Below, one piece after another: positions 26,476 to 35,305 of a DNA stretch of 64,000 nt. Numbering within the stretch: position 1 is the first letter of the stretch; each line of letters starts with the position of its first letter. The translations under genes and the position numbers were made by a program. The notes under the pieces are model-generated. The model worked only from the letters and a program-made list of their open reading frames with translations. It made no database searches and was not told where the DNA came from. The stretch comes from Mesorhizobium loti. Lineage in GTDB: Bacteria; Pseudomonadota; Alphaproteobacteria; Rhizobiales; Rhizobiaceae. The stretch spans positions 248,001 to 312,000 of the forward strand of contig CP050294.1 of the NCBI GenBank assembly GCA_014189435.1. Direction: 5' to 3'.

Positions 26476-28860
26476 GCTCGTTCTCCCATCCGCAGAAGTA
26501 TGGCAGCCACATTTCCGGCTCGTCGCCGAAGGTCTCCCGGAGCCGTGCGCATTCCTTGCTGTTGGCTTCGTTCGAGGACAAGACCTTGATGAGATCGGGC
26601 ATCGCCGACAAATCGAGCTTGGCTACGATCGAGTCGCTGTCGTGCTTGACGAGGAAGGTGCGAGTTTCCTTCGCGGTGCGGCGCACGAACTCGAATTCTT
26701 TCGCTGTCAGCGAGAAGCGCTCCATGTAGGACTCCTTGCTCGCCTTCGGGTTGGGGAAGAAAATGTTGGTCTTCGTTTGCTCGATCAGCGACGATGAGAT
26801 GGAGGAACTGACGACGTCTTCCGCTGTCTGGGTGCCGAAGCCGACCACGCCGTTGCGGCGACGAATGGTCTTCAGTGTTTCATTGATGAAAGCAGCGAAA
26901 ACCTCGTCATCCAGCAGCTTCCAACCTTCATCGAGGAAGAGCATGATCGGCGAGCCGTCGATGACCTCCTCAAGACGATGGAAGATGTAGAGCAACGCTG
27001 CTGAGCGCAGCTTTCGGTCGCCCAGGATCCTGGTCATGTCGAAGCCGACAACCGGCTTCGAGAAATCGATGAGATCGACGGGATTGTTGAAAAGCCAGCC
27101 CTTGTCCTTCGGGTCGAGCCAGGGCTGTATCCGCGCGGCCAGATCGTTCATGCCAGGCATGAGCGAGCCGCGCAGCACTTCCGGCAGCAGGTCGAAGGTC
27201 CGCTGTTCGCGCGGGATCTTGTAGATCATGTCGACGGCGGCGTTGATGACGCGCATCTCCGCCACATCAAGCGCGCCGCCTTCCGGCGTCAGAATATAGA
27301 GGAGCAAATCTTCCAGGAAAGAACGGTTTTCTGCCGTATCCTCAAGCTGCAATGGCGCGAACCCGGTCGGCTGAGAGGGTTCCATCACCTCGTAGCGACC
27401 GCCGAGCGCCCGAACGAAAATTTCAGCGCCGCGCATGTAGTCGAAATAAACGCATCGTGGCCGAGGCATGATGCGCATCGCCTGCGCCATCAGGAACGAC
27501 AGCACCACAGTCTTGCCCGAGCCGGTGGGGCCAAACACCGTGAAGTGCCCGACATCGTGAACGTGGAAATTGAAATAGTATGCCGTTTGGCTGGTCGTTT
27601 CGAGCAAAGCGATGGGCCGTTTCCAATGCAGCCGCTCACGTTGGCCGGACGGGAAATTGTGTCCTGAAAAAGGCCGGCGAAATTTAGGGACGAGATCAAA
27701 GCACGTCGCGCGATGTAGCTGAAATTTCCCGGCAACTGCGCCCAGAAGGCCAGTTCCGTGTTCAGAGTCTCGCGTACCGGCACGATCGACATGCGCGAAA
27801 GCTCGGCCGTGATGTCGGATAGCGCACGGTTGAGGCCATTCATGTCCGGCGCCAATGCCATGACGCTCATGTGATGTTGTCCGAAGACGACTTCGCCACC
27901 GGCCAGCTTGTCGGCGCCATCATGGACGGACTCCTCGACCGTCGTGCCCGCCTCGTCGGAACCCTCAACCTGGTTGGCGATGGTGTTGATCCTGCGCATC
28001 GCCGTTACACGGTCTTCGATCGCGAAACTTTGAGTCAGAATAAACTCATGCGGCAGGCGCAACAGACCGTCCAATGAGCCCGGCGCGGTGAACGGCGGGT
28101 ATTCCTTGATTGACACCATGGCGCCGAGCTTGGCTTGGTCCGGACCGCGAAGTTCCAGCGCGGACTTGCCGAAAAACAGCTGCCGCGTCGCCAGCACATC
28201 GCCAAGGCTCATGCGCGGCAAAGGCATTTCCAGGTCGACGCCGCCGGCGAGGATCTTCGCCAAAAAATCCGCGGGCTCGGAAAAGAAGCTGTCGCGGCGC
28301 TTCACGACACCGAGAAGGCGCCCCCCATAAGCGGTGAAATCCTTGACCATCCCGTCAAGGATGTCATGCAGTTCGGCAATCGCCTCTTCGCGGGTTTCTT
28401 CGCCTGCGGTACTGATGCGGAATGCGTTGAGCGCCTTGTCCACCCAGCCGACCCGGCCGACCATGGGGCGCCGTATAACCGTCAGATACGCCTCGTTGAC
28501 GAAAAGGTTTTTCGACCCAAGCTCATCCATGTAGCGGGCGTCGAGCTCGGCCACGAAAGGATTGTCAAAGTCGCCTTCGATCTCCGGTGTCACATGGCGG
28601 CGAATGATCGTTGTGTAGACCGCAAAGCGAGAGGTCGAGAGATTGCGGAACGTGGTGTTGCGGTTGAACATGCGGCTGTTCAACTCGGCCTGGTCCATCG
28701 TCTGGAACGGCAGGCCGCTGAGCTGGATGGCGCCGACCAGAAAGCCGCTCTTCGTCACGATCAGATTGTCATCGACATGGCGAAGGTAGGGGATGTGCAT
28801 CGCCGCGGGCTTTTCGCGGCGGCGCTCACGGCCAAATTTCAGGTCGGCATCGAGGTTCAC
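26459..28860 (-). pseudogene. virB4: VirB4 ATPase, frameshifted at 27663-27664
   Basis: VirB4 is read in two frames. The N-terminal part (from a GTG at 28860 that overlaps virB3 as GTGA) carries FGRERRREKPAAMHIPYL to NFAGLF. The C-terminal part carries Walker A GPTGSGKTV, Walker B (IMLFLDEGWKLL) and VVGFGTQTAED. Restoring one base in the CC at 27663-27664 (GGG on the coding strand) joins the frames as LFQGHNFPSGQRERLHWK, giving about 800 residues, the normal VirB4 length. As given, the ATPase domain would not be translated with the N-terminus. An assembly error is the simplest explanation. Confidence 0.9.
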
Positions 28861-29150
28861 GGCGAATAGCTCCTCGCGCCCCAAAAAGTAATGTTCGCCA
28901 CCGCTCCGCGTTTGGAGATGCGCCGCTCGAAAATATGAAATATGTAGGGGTCGCGCTGGCACAGATAGGCGCTGACCAGATGCACCACGCCGAACACGCC
29001 GAGACCGAGCATGAAGCTGCTTGTGGCGATAAAACCGATCACCGCCAGGATGCCGTTCAGCGCGAAAACCTCGTAGCGCACCCCCCATTTCATCGGGGGG
29101 CGTGTCAGTGGCAGGCTGACCGGCTCGACATAGACTTCCTCGTCATCCAT
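28857..29150 (-). CDS. virB3: VirB3 inner-membrane protein
   Basis: This 97-residue protein has two hydrophobic segments after LTRPPMKWGVRYEVFALNG, the conserved VirB3 start, and ends with DPYIFHIFERRISKRG. It overlaps virB4 as GTGA and follows virB2 after 3 bases. VirB3 associates with VirB4 for pilus assembly. Confidence 0.9.
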   Translation of the reverse strand: MDDEEVYVEPVSLPLTRPPMKWGVRYEVFALNGILAVIGFIATSSFMLGLGVFGVVHLVSAYLCQRDPYIFHIFERRISKRGAVANITFWGARSYSP

Positions 29151-29153
29151 GTC

Positions 29154-29468
29154 TCAACTGCCTCCCGCGGTCGCGCGAACCGCATCCACCAACTGGGCAG
29201 CGCCGAAGATCAGAGCGATGCCAATGATGATGGAAAAAGCCATCATCCACGCCAGCCGGCCCGTCATGGCGAGGAAGCCGAGAAAACAGACCGCGATGAT
29301 GGCGAATGAGCGCGCTATGTTGCCCTGCAGAACTCCGACGAACCACTCCAGTACGTTTTCGACCGGCGCGGCCGACTGGGCATACGCAGTGGCTGGCGCG
29401 AGCGCTATTCCGACCACTGAGGCCAAGGCCAGTTTTAGGGCAAACATGCCCGCTTTCCTGTATTCCAC
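29154..29468 (-). CDS. virB2: VirB2 major pilin
   Basis: This 104-residue prepilin has a long signal region (to about residue 30, ATAYAQ) and two membrane helices (about 48-70 and 74-95) separated by a short loop (TGRLAW), the VirB2 pattern. It is the second gene of the operon after virB1. Its mature form should polymerise into the T-pilus. Confidence 0.9.
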   Translation of the reverse strand: MEYRKAGMFALKLALASVVGIALAPATAYAQSAAPVENVLEWFVGVLQGNIARSFAIIAVCFLGFLAMTGRLAWMMAFSIIIGIALIFGAAQLVDAVRATAGGS

Positions 29469-29480
29469 CGTTGGCTCCTT

Positions 29481-30134
29481 TCAGTTGCCGAAATCCATGA
29501 CATGACCATCCTGCCAAGCGTCCTCGTTTGCTGGCGGAGCGTCCGCGAGCATTTCGGATTTGGTCAGGGCGGACTTCTTCACGACACCGCCGAACTTCCA
29601 GCGGTTCAAAATTTTCACGATGTATTCAGCCGTCTCCGGATTCACCGGAATGCCCTGCGCCTTGTAGACGCTGTTGGGCCCGGCGTTGTAAGCCGCAAGC
29701 ATCAGCAGCGGATCCTGGAACTCGTCATAGAGTGACTTGAGATAGCGAAGGCCAGCCTGGACATTTGCCTGCGTATCGCAACGGTCCCGCACGCCGAGAT
29801 CGGCCGCCGTGGCCGGCATCAGCTGCATGATCCCCAGGGCTCCGGCCTTAGACGGACCCTGACTGGCGCCGAGATCGCTTTCAGCCCATGCAATCGCCTC
29901 GGCCAGATCGGCGTCGAACCCTTCGTCTTGCGCGATCGAACGCACAAGTTGGGCGACCTCAGCACGATTTCCAGTCCTACACTCCCCCGGCCTTGGCGCC
30001 CCGACCGCGGCAATGGCTTTTGCCGGCGTTGCAAAGGCGACTGCTACGCGGTCTGATGCCAGGTCCCGGCCGGGCGCTTCCAACGGCATCGTAGCGCCAC
30101 ACAGGGTGAGCAGGAGAGCGAATCGAGTGTTCAT
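29481..30134 (-). CDS. virB1: VirB1-type lytic transglycosylase
   Basis: This 217-residue exported protein has a signal peptide and an SLT domain: IAWAESDLGASQGPSKAGALG with the catalytic Glu, GIMQLMPATAADLGV, and MLAAYNAGPNSVYK. I start it at the ATG at 30134; the open frame extends a little further upstream. It is the first gene of the leftward virB operon and opens the cell wall for channel assembly. A TAGTAAAGTGT box lies 14 bases before its start. Confidence 0.9.
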   Translation of the reverse strand: MNTRFALLLTLCGATMPLEAPGRDLASDRVAVAFATPAKAIAAVGAPRPGECRTGNRAEVAQLVRSIAQDEGFDADLAEAIAWAESDLGASQGPSKAGALGIMQLMPATAADLGVRDRCDTQANVQAGLRYLKSLYDEFQDPLLMLAAYNAGPNSVYKAQGIPVNPETAEYIVKILNRWKFGGVVKKSALTKSEMLADAPPANEDAWQDGHVMDFGN

Positions 30135-30148
30135 ACTGTCGCCAAAAT

Positions 30149-30192
30149 TTAACACTTTACTATGGCTACACGCAGCCCTAGTAAAGTGTCAA
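30149..30192. promoter_or_regulatory. Inverted pair of TAGTAAAGTGT boxes between virB1 and divergent genes
   Basis: ACACTTTACTA (30152-30162) and TAGTAAAGTGT (30179-30189) form a perfect 11-base inverted repeat with a 16-base spacer in the 87-base gap between virB1 and the divergent gene at 30222. Each half in its own orientation reads as part of the box CC(A/C)TAGTAAAGTGT(C/T)AA. A third copy (35272-35288, with TAGTAAACTGTCAA) lies between the XRE regulator and the gene at 35306. The double-HTH regulator at 34698-35213 is the obvious candidate binder. Confidence 0.6.
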
Positions 30193-30221
30193 CACGATAT
30201 GCGCCGCAGGGACGGATTTCG

Positions 30222-30824
30222 ATGAAACAGACTGCCCTTTGCACCGTTTTGCTGCTCCAGGGTGCCGTGGCTTATGCTGCCGGCGCCGACGCCCCAAGTG
30301 CCTTCGCGCAGCCGTCGGAGCGCTACCTGCTCCAGTTTGCCAAGCCGGGCGAGAAGGTGTTCGTCTATGAACGCTACGATGGGAAAGGCGCGCTCTTTCA
30401 GCGCGACGCGGCCGCCCTCATCTCGCCGGTCAAGGTGCCGTCGGCGACCGAACGCGTCATCAACGGCGTGCCGTATCGACTGCGCGGCCTTGCGGCCTGC
30501 CCAAAACCGAAGATTACCTACAAAACCCAACAGTGGGACTGCACGCACGCCGCGCAGGACTATGAAGAAGGAATCTACAACGATCGTGCATCCGTCGTGC
30601 TTTGCAAAACACTTGTGCTGCAAAGCAAGAAGGGTGAACCCGATGCCGTGTCGTGTTTCTCTCTCGTGGGTGCGGGCAGCGCAAACGACCCGTACAACGT
30701 CGCCTACGACGATGACGAAATGGTCTTTTTCGACATGGCGGCAATCGGACGCAACAAGGACGGCAAGTCCCTGCGCCCCGACCTGGAGCACTCCGCCGAG
30801 CTCGGTGGACAGTTCCAGGAATGA
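30222..30824 (+). CDS. Exported protein of the T4SS accessory operon
   Basis: This 200-residue protein has a signal peptide (MKQTALCTVLLLQGAVAYAAG) and an unnamed mature domain with four Cys residues (ACPKP, WDCTH, VLCKT, VSCFS), probably two disulfides, and an acidic tail. It is transcribed divergently from virB1 and overlaps the next gene's ATG by 4 bases. Its place next to the T4SS start suggests a periplasmic accessory, but the function is unknown. Confidence 0.65.
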   Translation: MKQTALCTVLLLQGAVAYAAGADAPSAFAQPSERYLLQFAKPGEKVFVYERYDGKGALFQRDAAALISPVKVPSATERVINGVPYRLRGLAACPKPKITYKTQQWDCTHAAQDYEEGIYNDRASVVLCKTLVLQSKKGEPDAVSCFSLVGAGSANDPYNVAYDDDEMVFFDMAAIGRNKDGKSLRPDLEHSAELGGQFQE

Positions 30825-31369
30825 AACAGGCGAGCTTTGCAGTGCTGGCCGCATTTTCCATGTGCGCATCGGCACAGGCGCAGGATGCCACCAACTCTAG
30901 GGTACCCACTCCCGTCGCGGTATCGAAATCGGCTCAACTGCTGACCGGAGATACCTGGCGTGACGGAGATCAGCTTTTCCGCCTCTATGGCGTCCAGTCA
31001 TGTCTTCGCGGCACGTCAGCCGAAGAGCCAAATGGGAACAAAATCGATTGCGGGAACACCTCGCTGGCGCATCTGGCAGCCCTGTTCGATAGCGCCGCGG
31101 TTTCATGCCAGCCAATTGGCTACGCCCTAGACAAGGCGGTTTTTGTCGTTTGCGGTGCGCAGCTGAATGGCGAAACAATTGACGTTGGCACCGCGCTCAT
31201 AGCGACCGGATACGCGTTTGCCGCAACAACAGCAAAGGGCAAAGCCGTCAATGAGAACTACCTTGTCGCGGAAATCAACGCTAAGATGAAACGCACAGGC
31301 CTGTGGGGCACGACGTTTCAGCATCCTGTGCAACTGCTGCTGAGCCAAGGGTCGGAGAGTCCACAATGA
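30821..31369 (+). CDS. Periplasmic SNase-like (thermonuclease-fold) protein
   Basis: This 182-residue exported protein has a signal peptide (MKQASFAVLAAFSMCASAQA) and a staphylococcal-nuclease-like fold: LTGDTWRDGDQLFRLYGVQSC, SLAHLAALFDS, ALIATGYAFA, YLVAEINAKMKRTGLWGTTF. Not all catalytic Arg/Glu/Asp residues are obvious, so nuclease activity is uncertain. It is translationally coupled to both neighbours. SNase-like proteins recur in conjugative T4SS loci, possibly in periplasmic DNA handling. Confidence 0.65.
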   Translation: MKQASFAVLAAFSMCASAQAQDATNSRVPTPVAVSKSAQLLTGDTWRDGDQLFRLYGVQSCLRGTSAEEPNGNKIDCGNTSLAHLAALFDSAAVSCQPIGYALDKAVFVVCGAQLNGETIDVGTALIATGYAFAATTAKGKAVNENYLVAEINAKMKRTGLWGTTFQHPVQLLLSQGSESPQ

Positions 31370-31530
31370 AACACGACGATGAGGCGCACAAATATTACTA
31401 TCCCGTGGAAGGACGCACCGACGGCGCCATCGGCGATGCTATCGCATTCATCGCGATCATCTTGGTGCCGGCGGGAATCTACGTGGCCTGGAATACCGTG
31501 GCCTCATGGATTTCGGCACTCTTCTCCTAG
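31366..31530 (+). CDS. Small single-helix membrane protein
   Basis: This 54-residue protein has one helix (AIGDAIAFIAIILVPAGIYVAW) after a short polar start (MKHDDEAHKYYYPVEGRTDG). Its ATG overlaps the SNase-like stop as ATGA. It completes the three-gene divergent operon. The function is unknown. Confidence 0.6.
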   Translation: MKHDDEAHKYYYPVEGRTDGAIGDAIAFIAIILVPAGIYVAWNTVASWISALFS

Positions 31531-31871
31531 GACTGCAGTTTCGTGAAGGAACCGAGCAACGCGCGCAAATCGTCGACGTCAATCTCGCACCAGCCATGAG
31601 CCGTCAGCCGTTGGAAATAAGCAGCCTTCATTTTCATTTCCGCGATAGTGGCTACTGGAGCAATGGCAGCACGCCTTCGCATCGCGGCCTCTTCCGCCAT
31701 GACCGCGTCCAGCCTTTGACCCAGCAAGATCGCGTCCGTACCCTCGGCCTCCATCGCCCGCTTGCCGAGACGTTCAAGCTCAGCGACGCTCTGGCGATGT
31801 TTCGCAATCAGTTTCGCGACGCCTTCAGCCGCCACCATCTGTCCGTTGCTAAAGACTAATTGAATAGGCAT
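31527..31871 (-). CDS. Conserved-looking small helical protein
   Basis: This 114-residue protein is mostly charged helix (VAAEGVAKLIAKHRQSVAELERLGKRAM, AVMAEEAAMRRRAA) with a basic core. The start at 31871 (MPIQLVFSNGQM) is chosen over the upstream extension, which lacks clear protein character. It is convergent with the small membrane protein and divergent from the membrane-HTH gene. No family is recognised; it may be a regulatory partner. Confidence 0.5.
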   Translation of the reverse strand: MPIQLVFSNGQMVAAEGVAKLIAKHRQSVAELERLGKRAMEAEGTDAILLGQRLDAVMAEEAAMRRRAAIAPVATIAEMKMKAAYFQRLTAHGWCEIDVDDLRALLGSFTKLQS

Positions 31872-31987
31872 CGACCGGCTCCACGTAACTGATACCTGGG
31901 GAGGCGAGAAAAGACGTTGATTGAGGACGAAGGCACGATAGGATACGAAGCCTAGCGAAATCGAACGAAAATAGAGCCTGTAAGTCA

Positions 31988-33601
31988 TTGTTTAGAAACG
32001 GAAAGTTATTTCTCCCTCCACCGAGAGACGGGAGTGATTTCAAAGAATTATTCAAGCCACTGGCGGCGGCGGGTGCGGGTCGGCCTTTGGGCAAAGACGG
32101 GTTTCCTGCAGGCCCATGGACGCCCGAGCTTCTTGCAGAGGCGATTTCACAGATTGATTCCAACCACGTCGGGGTCGATCTGCGAACGGTGCAGCTTTGG
32201 TTTCAAGAGAACGAGAAGGGAATTAGCACTGCCAACATTCGTTGGCTGGCGAGGATTTTCGGATGCGATGATCCAGTCGCAACTAGCGAATGGCAGATCG
32301 AGCTTAGTGCGGCGCAATCGCGGTTATCCGCCAAGAGACGAAAATGGAAGGGGGCCGGAAGCAGCGTTGCACAGGAGATTCCAGATACGGCACTGACTGC
32401 GACCTTCGATGACGAGACAGACTCCCCGGCAGAGCTGACCCAGGATACTGACGCCAAGGGGCCGAGCCGGCGTTTTAGTTTAGCGAGGAAATCGGAGGCG
32501 TTTTTTAGTCGCGGATCTCCCCTGAATTTACCGGCGTCGGTGTTTGCGGGTGTCACCGCTCTTGGGTTTTTGTCGTATCTTACGGGGATTCACAGCGTGA
32601 CATATGGCCGGGCGGATGGCGTCGTCAAGCAGGTTGGATTTCTTTGGACAGCGAATTGGACGTTCGTCTTCATGGTATTTTTGCCACTGTTTTTTGCCTT
32701 CGTGACCGAGCTGGTGACCTTTTGGAAAGATGAAGGCCGCCCAAAGCTTGTAGCGCAGGGCGACAAGATGGAAAGCGACGATGCCTGGGCGCGCAGCGTA
32801 CAAGCTTCTTCGTATTCATATTGGGCGGTTTTTTTGATTTGTGTGGTATTCGCCGGTCTTTTCCAGTGGATCGGCGTGTCTTTAATCCCGTTGCTCAAAG
32901 GTGGTGGCAACTACGCGACGGATTGGGGCTCGTTAGCGATTGTGCGCCCTGAAGTCATATCGGTGCCGGAAGCGATCGTATTCACGGGGCTCGCTTACCT
33001 ATACATGTGCCTCTGTTTTTATCTGTTCTTCGTAGGGCTCATTTTGCTTTATACAGTGATCCATGATCTTTGGAGAATTGGAAAAGCAGCGAGTAATCGG
33101 CCGGAGGTGGATTATCAACACGAGCTCCATGAAGCCAGCCTCAGGATTATGCGTGCGATTTTTCGGTGTACTGTTTTGGGGCTTTTGATCGCCATAGTCA
33201 TGAAGCTCCAGAGTGCTTACCTCACATCGCGTGGAGAGAATATTGTGGCTTGGTTGGTCGGCGATATGTCTTCCGCCTTCTATGGGCGCAATGATGTCAG
33301 CGCCTGGATCAGCTACCGTAGGCCGACCCATTACAGTAGCCTTCTTATCGCTATTTCGACCTGTGCGGTATTTCTGTACGGCTCCATCCGTTTAGGTGTC
33401 GAACTTCGGTTTTGTATGTCTTTGTGGAGGATGTCAGCGACCGTAGCGTTACTCGTGGCTGGCTACTTGCTGATCGATGCATTTGCTGGCTTTTCGATCC
33501 TTCTGGGCGTTGGAGTGCTGTTCGCAATATACGGGCTGTTTGATCCAGGGTTGGGGCGATGGCAAGCGAGTAAGTTGGGAAACAATCAGAATGTATCATA
33601 G
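31988..33601 (+). CDS. rcgA: RcgA-like membrane protein with N-terminal HTH-like region
   Basis: This 537-residue protein has two parts. Residues about 40-120 look like a DNA-binding or regulator-type helix-turn-helix (VDLRTVQLWFQENEKGISTANIRWLARIFGCDDP). Residues about 190-530 form roughly eight membrane helices. The frame opens with a TTG at 31988. The gene overlaps the downstream alpha/beta hydrolase by 11 bases. The arrangement and neighbours match the RcgA family 'putative transporter' / RcgR pair of rhizobial conjugation loci; the symbol comes from memory of that family, not a search. Base composition is lower in G+C than the neighbours. Confidence 0.5.
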   Translation: MFRNGKLFLPPPRDGSDFKELFKPLAAAGAGRPLGKDGFPAGPWTPELLAEAISQIDSNHVGVDLRTVQLWFQENEKGISTANIRWLARIFGCDDPVATSEWQIELSAAQSRLSAKRRKWKGAGSSVAQEIPDTALTATFDDETDSPAELTQDTDAKGPSRRFSLARKSEAFFSRGSPLNLPASVFAGVTALGFLSYLTGIHSVTYGRADGVVKQVGFLWTANWTFVFMVFLPLFFAFVTELVTFWKDEGRPKLVAQGDKMESDDAWARSVQASSYSYWAVFLICVVFAGLFQWIGVSLIPLLKGGGNYATDWGSLAIVRPEVISVPEAIVFTGLAYLYMCLCFYLFFVGLILLYTVIHDLWRIGKAASNRPEVDYQHELHEASLRIMRAIFRCTVLGLLIAIVMKLQSAYLTSRGENIVAWLVGDMSSAFYGRNDVSAWISYRRPTHYSSLLIAISTCAVFLYGSIRLGVELRFCMSLWRMSATVALLVAGYLLIDAFAGFSILLGVGVLFAIYGLFDPGLGRWQASKLGNNQNVS

Positions 33602-34616
33602 TTGGCTTGATCATTGGGATGAGCGGCGGGCGCGACGCGGTGAGGAAGGGAAGAAACCAACGGATTTCGCCCTTGACGCGGAACGCGCCTTTCCAGGTGC
33701 GAATAAGATAACAAGTATCGAAGAATTCTGTGCCCTTGCGGACCAAGCCGTGGCTGATCCAGCCTTTTTCGATGACCCGAATGTGAGTGATCAGGGGTTT
33801 GAAAGGCTAGATGGGTGGCTCCAATTTCCATCGGACATTTCTACTGATATCGAACAGAACAATGTCGTCTCGGCGAAAATCACAGAAAGCGGGTCGTTCG
33901 ATCAGGCGATGGTGATTTTTCACCATTGGAATGCAAGCTCCCGGAATCGTCAGATTGCCAACTTTTTCTCGCAGCGTGGCATCACGGTTGTCGAGATTGC
34001 TATGCCTTATCACTTCGAGCGCAGCCGTCCCGGCTCCGTGCACGCCGACTATATGCTTAGCCCTAATCTCGGTCGAACGATCCAATCTGTAAGGCAGGCA
34101 GTGTTGGATGGGCGAAAACTCATACGTTGGTTGAAGATCGAAGGCTATCGAGAGATTTCGGTTCTCGGTATGAGCTTAGGCTCCTGGGTTGCGGGGGTGC
34201 TCGCGGCGCACGACTCGGCTGTGTCAAAAGCCTCGCTGTTTCTGACTGCGGGGAGTCTAGCGGATATGGTTTGGACGGGTCGCGCGACACGATTGATACG
34301 TGCTAGCCTCGAGCCTGAGATTGAGCTGACCGATCTCAAAAGGGCCTGGGGTCCACTTAACTTGGAGAATTACGCACCTAATTTGGCACGGCCTGATCTC
34401 GATCTTCACGTTGTGTTGGCTAAGAGAGACAAAGTGGTGTTGCCAGAGCTATCGGAGAGGTTCATGCAGAGGCTGAAGGACGCCGGAGCTAGGCCAAATA
34501 TTTTGGAATTAAACTGTGGTCATTATTCGCTCGCCATGCCGCCCTACATTTTGTTGGCCGGTTTGAGCTTGAAGCGGTTTCTGTCGTGTGCTGACAAGTC
34601 GGCCCGTCTAGCATGA
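33591..34616 (+). CDS. rcgR: RcgR-like alpha/beta hydrolase
   Basis: This 341-residue protein starts at the ATG at 33591 (MYHSWLDHWDERR). It shows a nucleophile elbow SVLGMSLGSW (catalytic Ser in GxSxG), a possible catalytic Asp near VVLAKRDKVVLPEL and a His in LNCGHYSLAMP. It is coupled to the RcgA-like membrane gene. The pair resembles the RcgA/RcgR module proposed to act in conjugation control through a lactone-like signal. Whether it makes or breaks a signal is unknown. Confidence 0.55.
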   Translation: MYHSWLDHWDERRARRGEEGKKPTDFALDAERAFPGANKITSIEEFCALADQAVADPAFFDDPNVSDQGFERLDGWLQFPSDISTDIEQNNVVSAKITESGSFDQAMVIFHHWNASSRNRQIANFFSQRGITVVEIAMPYHFERSRPGSVHADYMLSPNLGRTIQSVRQAVLDGRKLIRWLKIEGYREISVLGMSLGSWVAGVLAAHDSAVSKASLFLTAGSLADMVWTGRATRLIRASLEPEIELTDLKRAWGPLNLENYAPNLARPDLDLHVVLAKRDKVVLPELSERFMQRLKDAGARPNILELNCGHYSLAMPPYILLAGLSLKRFLSCADKSARLA

Positions 34617-34697
34617 GTTTGGCGTTGGCCGGTCAGTTCACCAGCAAAGTTCTCTGTGGGCGCGCCTGCGCCTCCGGCTGCATCGATAACACGTAAA

Positions 34698-35213
34698 TCA
34701 GGTTGGCGGGACCTTATCCCGAAATAGGAACGTCGCCGGATCCAGTTTCAACGCCTTGGCGATCGCGGCAATCGTGTCCACGCTGATGTTCCCGCTCGCG
34801 CGCTCCAGTTTCATGAATGTGGCCTCCGCCACGCCGATGAGCTCAGCCATCTCATAGCGGAGCATATTGCGTCGTTGCCGCTCCATGTCGATAATGTGTG
34901 CAAGGCGCTTGCGGATCGCAGTTTCGTCCAACTGATGCGCCCATTCGGGGAGTTTTTTCCCGCCGGAGAGCAGTTCTGCGACAGACACATGAAGCCCGTT
35001 TGCCATGATCTGCAGCGTCGTCAATGTGACATTGTTTTTCTGACGCACAGTCTGAATGTAGGTTCGATAGGCCAGTTTTTCGCCCTCGGGGGTCCGAAAC
35101 AGTTCGGCCATGTGCATATGGGATAGGCCGCGTCTGGCTCTCTCCCGCTCAAGCGTCAGTGCAATGTTAGCGCGCAACGGGTTGTTGACCACGCCTCCGT
35201 CGTCTCGTTTCAT
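34698..35213 (-). CDS. Double-HTH XRE-type regulator
   Basis: This 171-residue protein contains two helix-turn-helix units, one in residues 18-80 (IALTLERERARRGLSHMHMAELFRTPEGEK) and one near 110-165 (MLRYEMAELIGVAEATFMKLERASGNISVDTIAAIAKALKLDPATF). The start at 35213 (MKRDDGG) is chosen over the upstream in-frame ATG because no family sequence precedes it. It is divergent from the T4SS-type exported gene at 35306, with a TAGTAAACTGT box between them. It is the best candidate repressor of the T4SS and its accessory genes. Confidence 0.75.
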   Translation of the reverse strand: MKRDDGGVVNNPLRANIALTLERERARRGLSHMHMAELFRTPEGEKLAYRTYIQTVRQKNNVTLTTLQIMANGLHVSVAELLSGGKKLPEWAHQLDETAIRKRLAHIIDMERQRRNMLRYEMAELIGVAEATFMKLERASGNISVDTIAAIAKALKLDPATFLFRDKVPPT

Positions 35214-35271
35214 AAATCGATGTAGTCGCACAAACCTGCCTTTTCGACCTGTCCTTTTTCGCGCGGATCAT

Positions 35272-35288
35272 CCATAGTAAACTGTCAA
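35272..35288 (+). promoter_or_regulatory. Third TAGTAAA(G/C)TGT(C/T)AA box
   Basis: CCATAGTAAACTGTCAA differs from the boxes in front of virB1 and the 30222 gene at only one to two positions. It lies 17 bases before the ATG at 35306 and in the gap facing the XRE regulator, so it could control both genes. Confidence 0.5.
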
Positions 35289-35305
35289 ATCTGCAGCGAG
35301 GGGCT

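Noticed and set aside
27660..27670. Programmed frameshift in virB4
   Set aside because: No slippery heptamer or downstream stem is evident; the pattern of similar single-base losses elsewhere makes an assembly error more likely.
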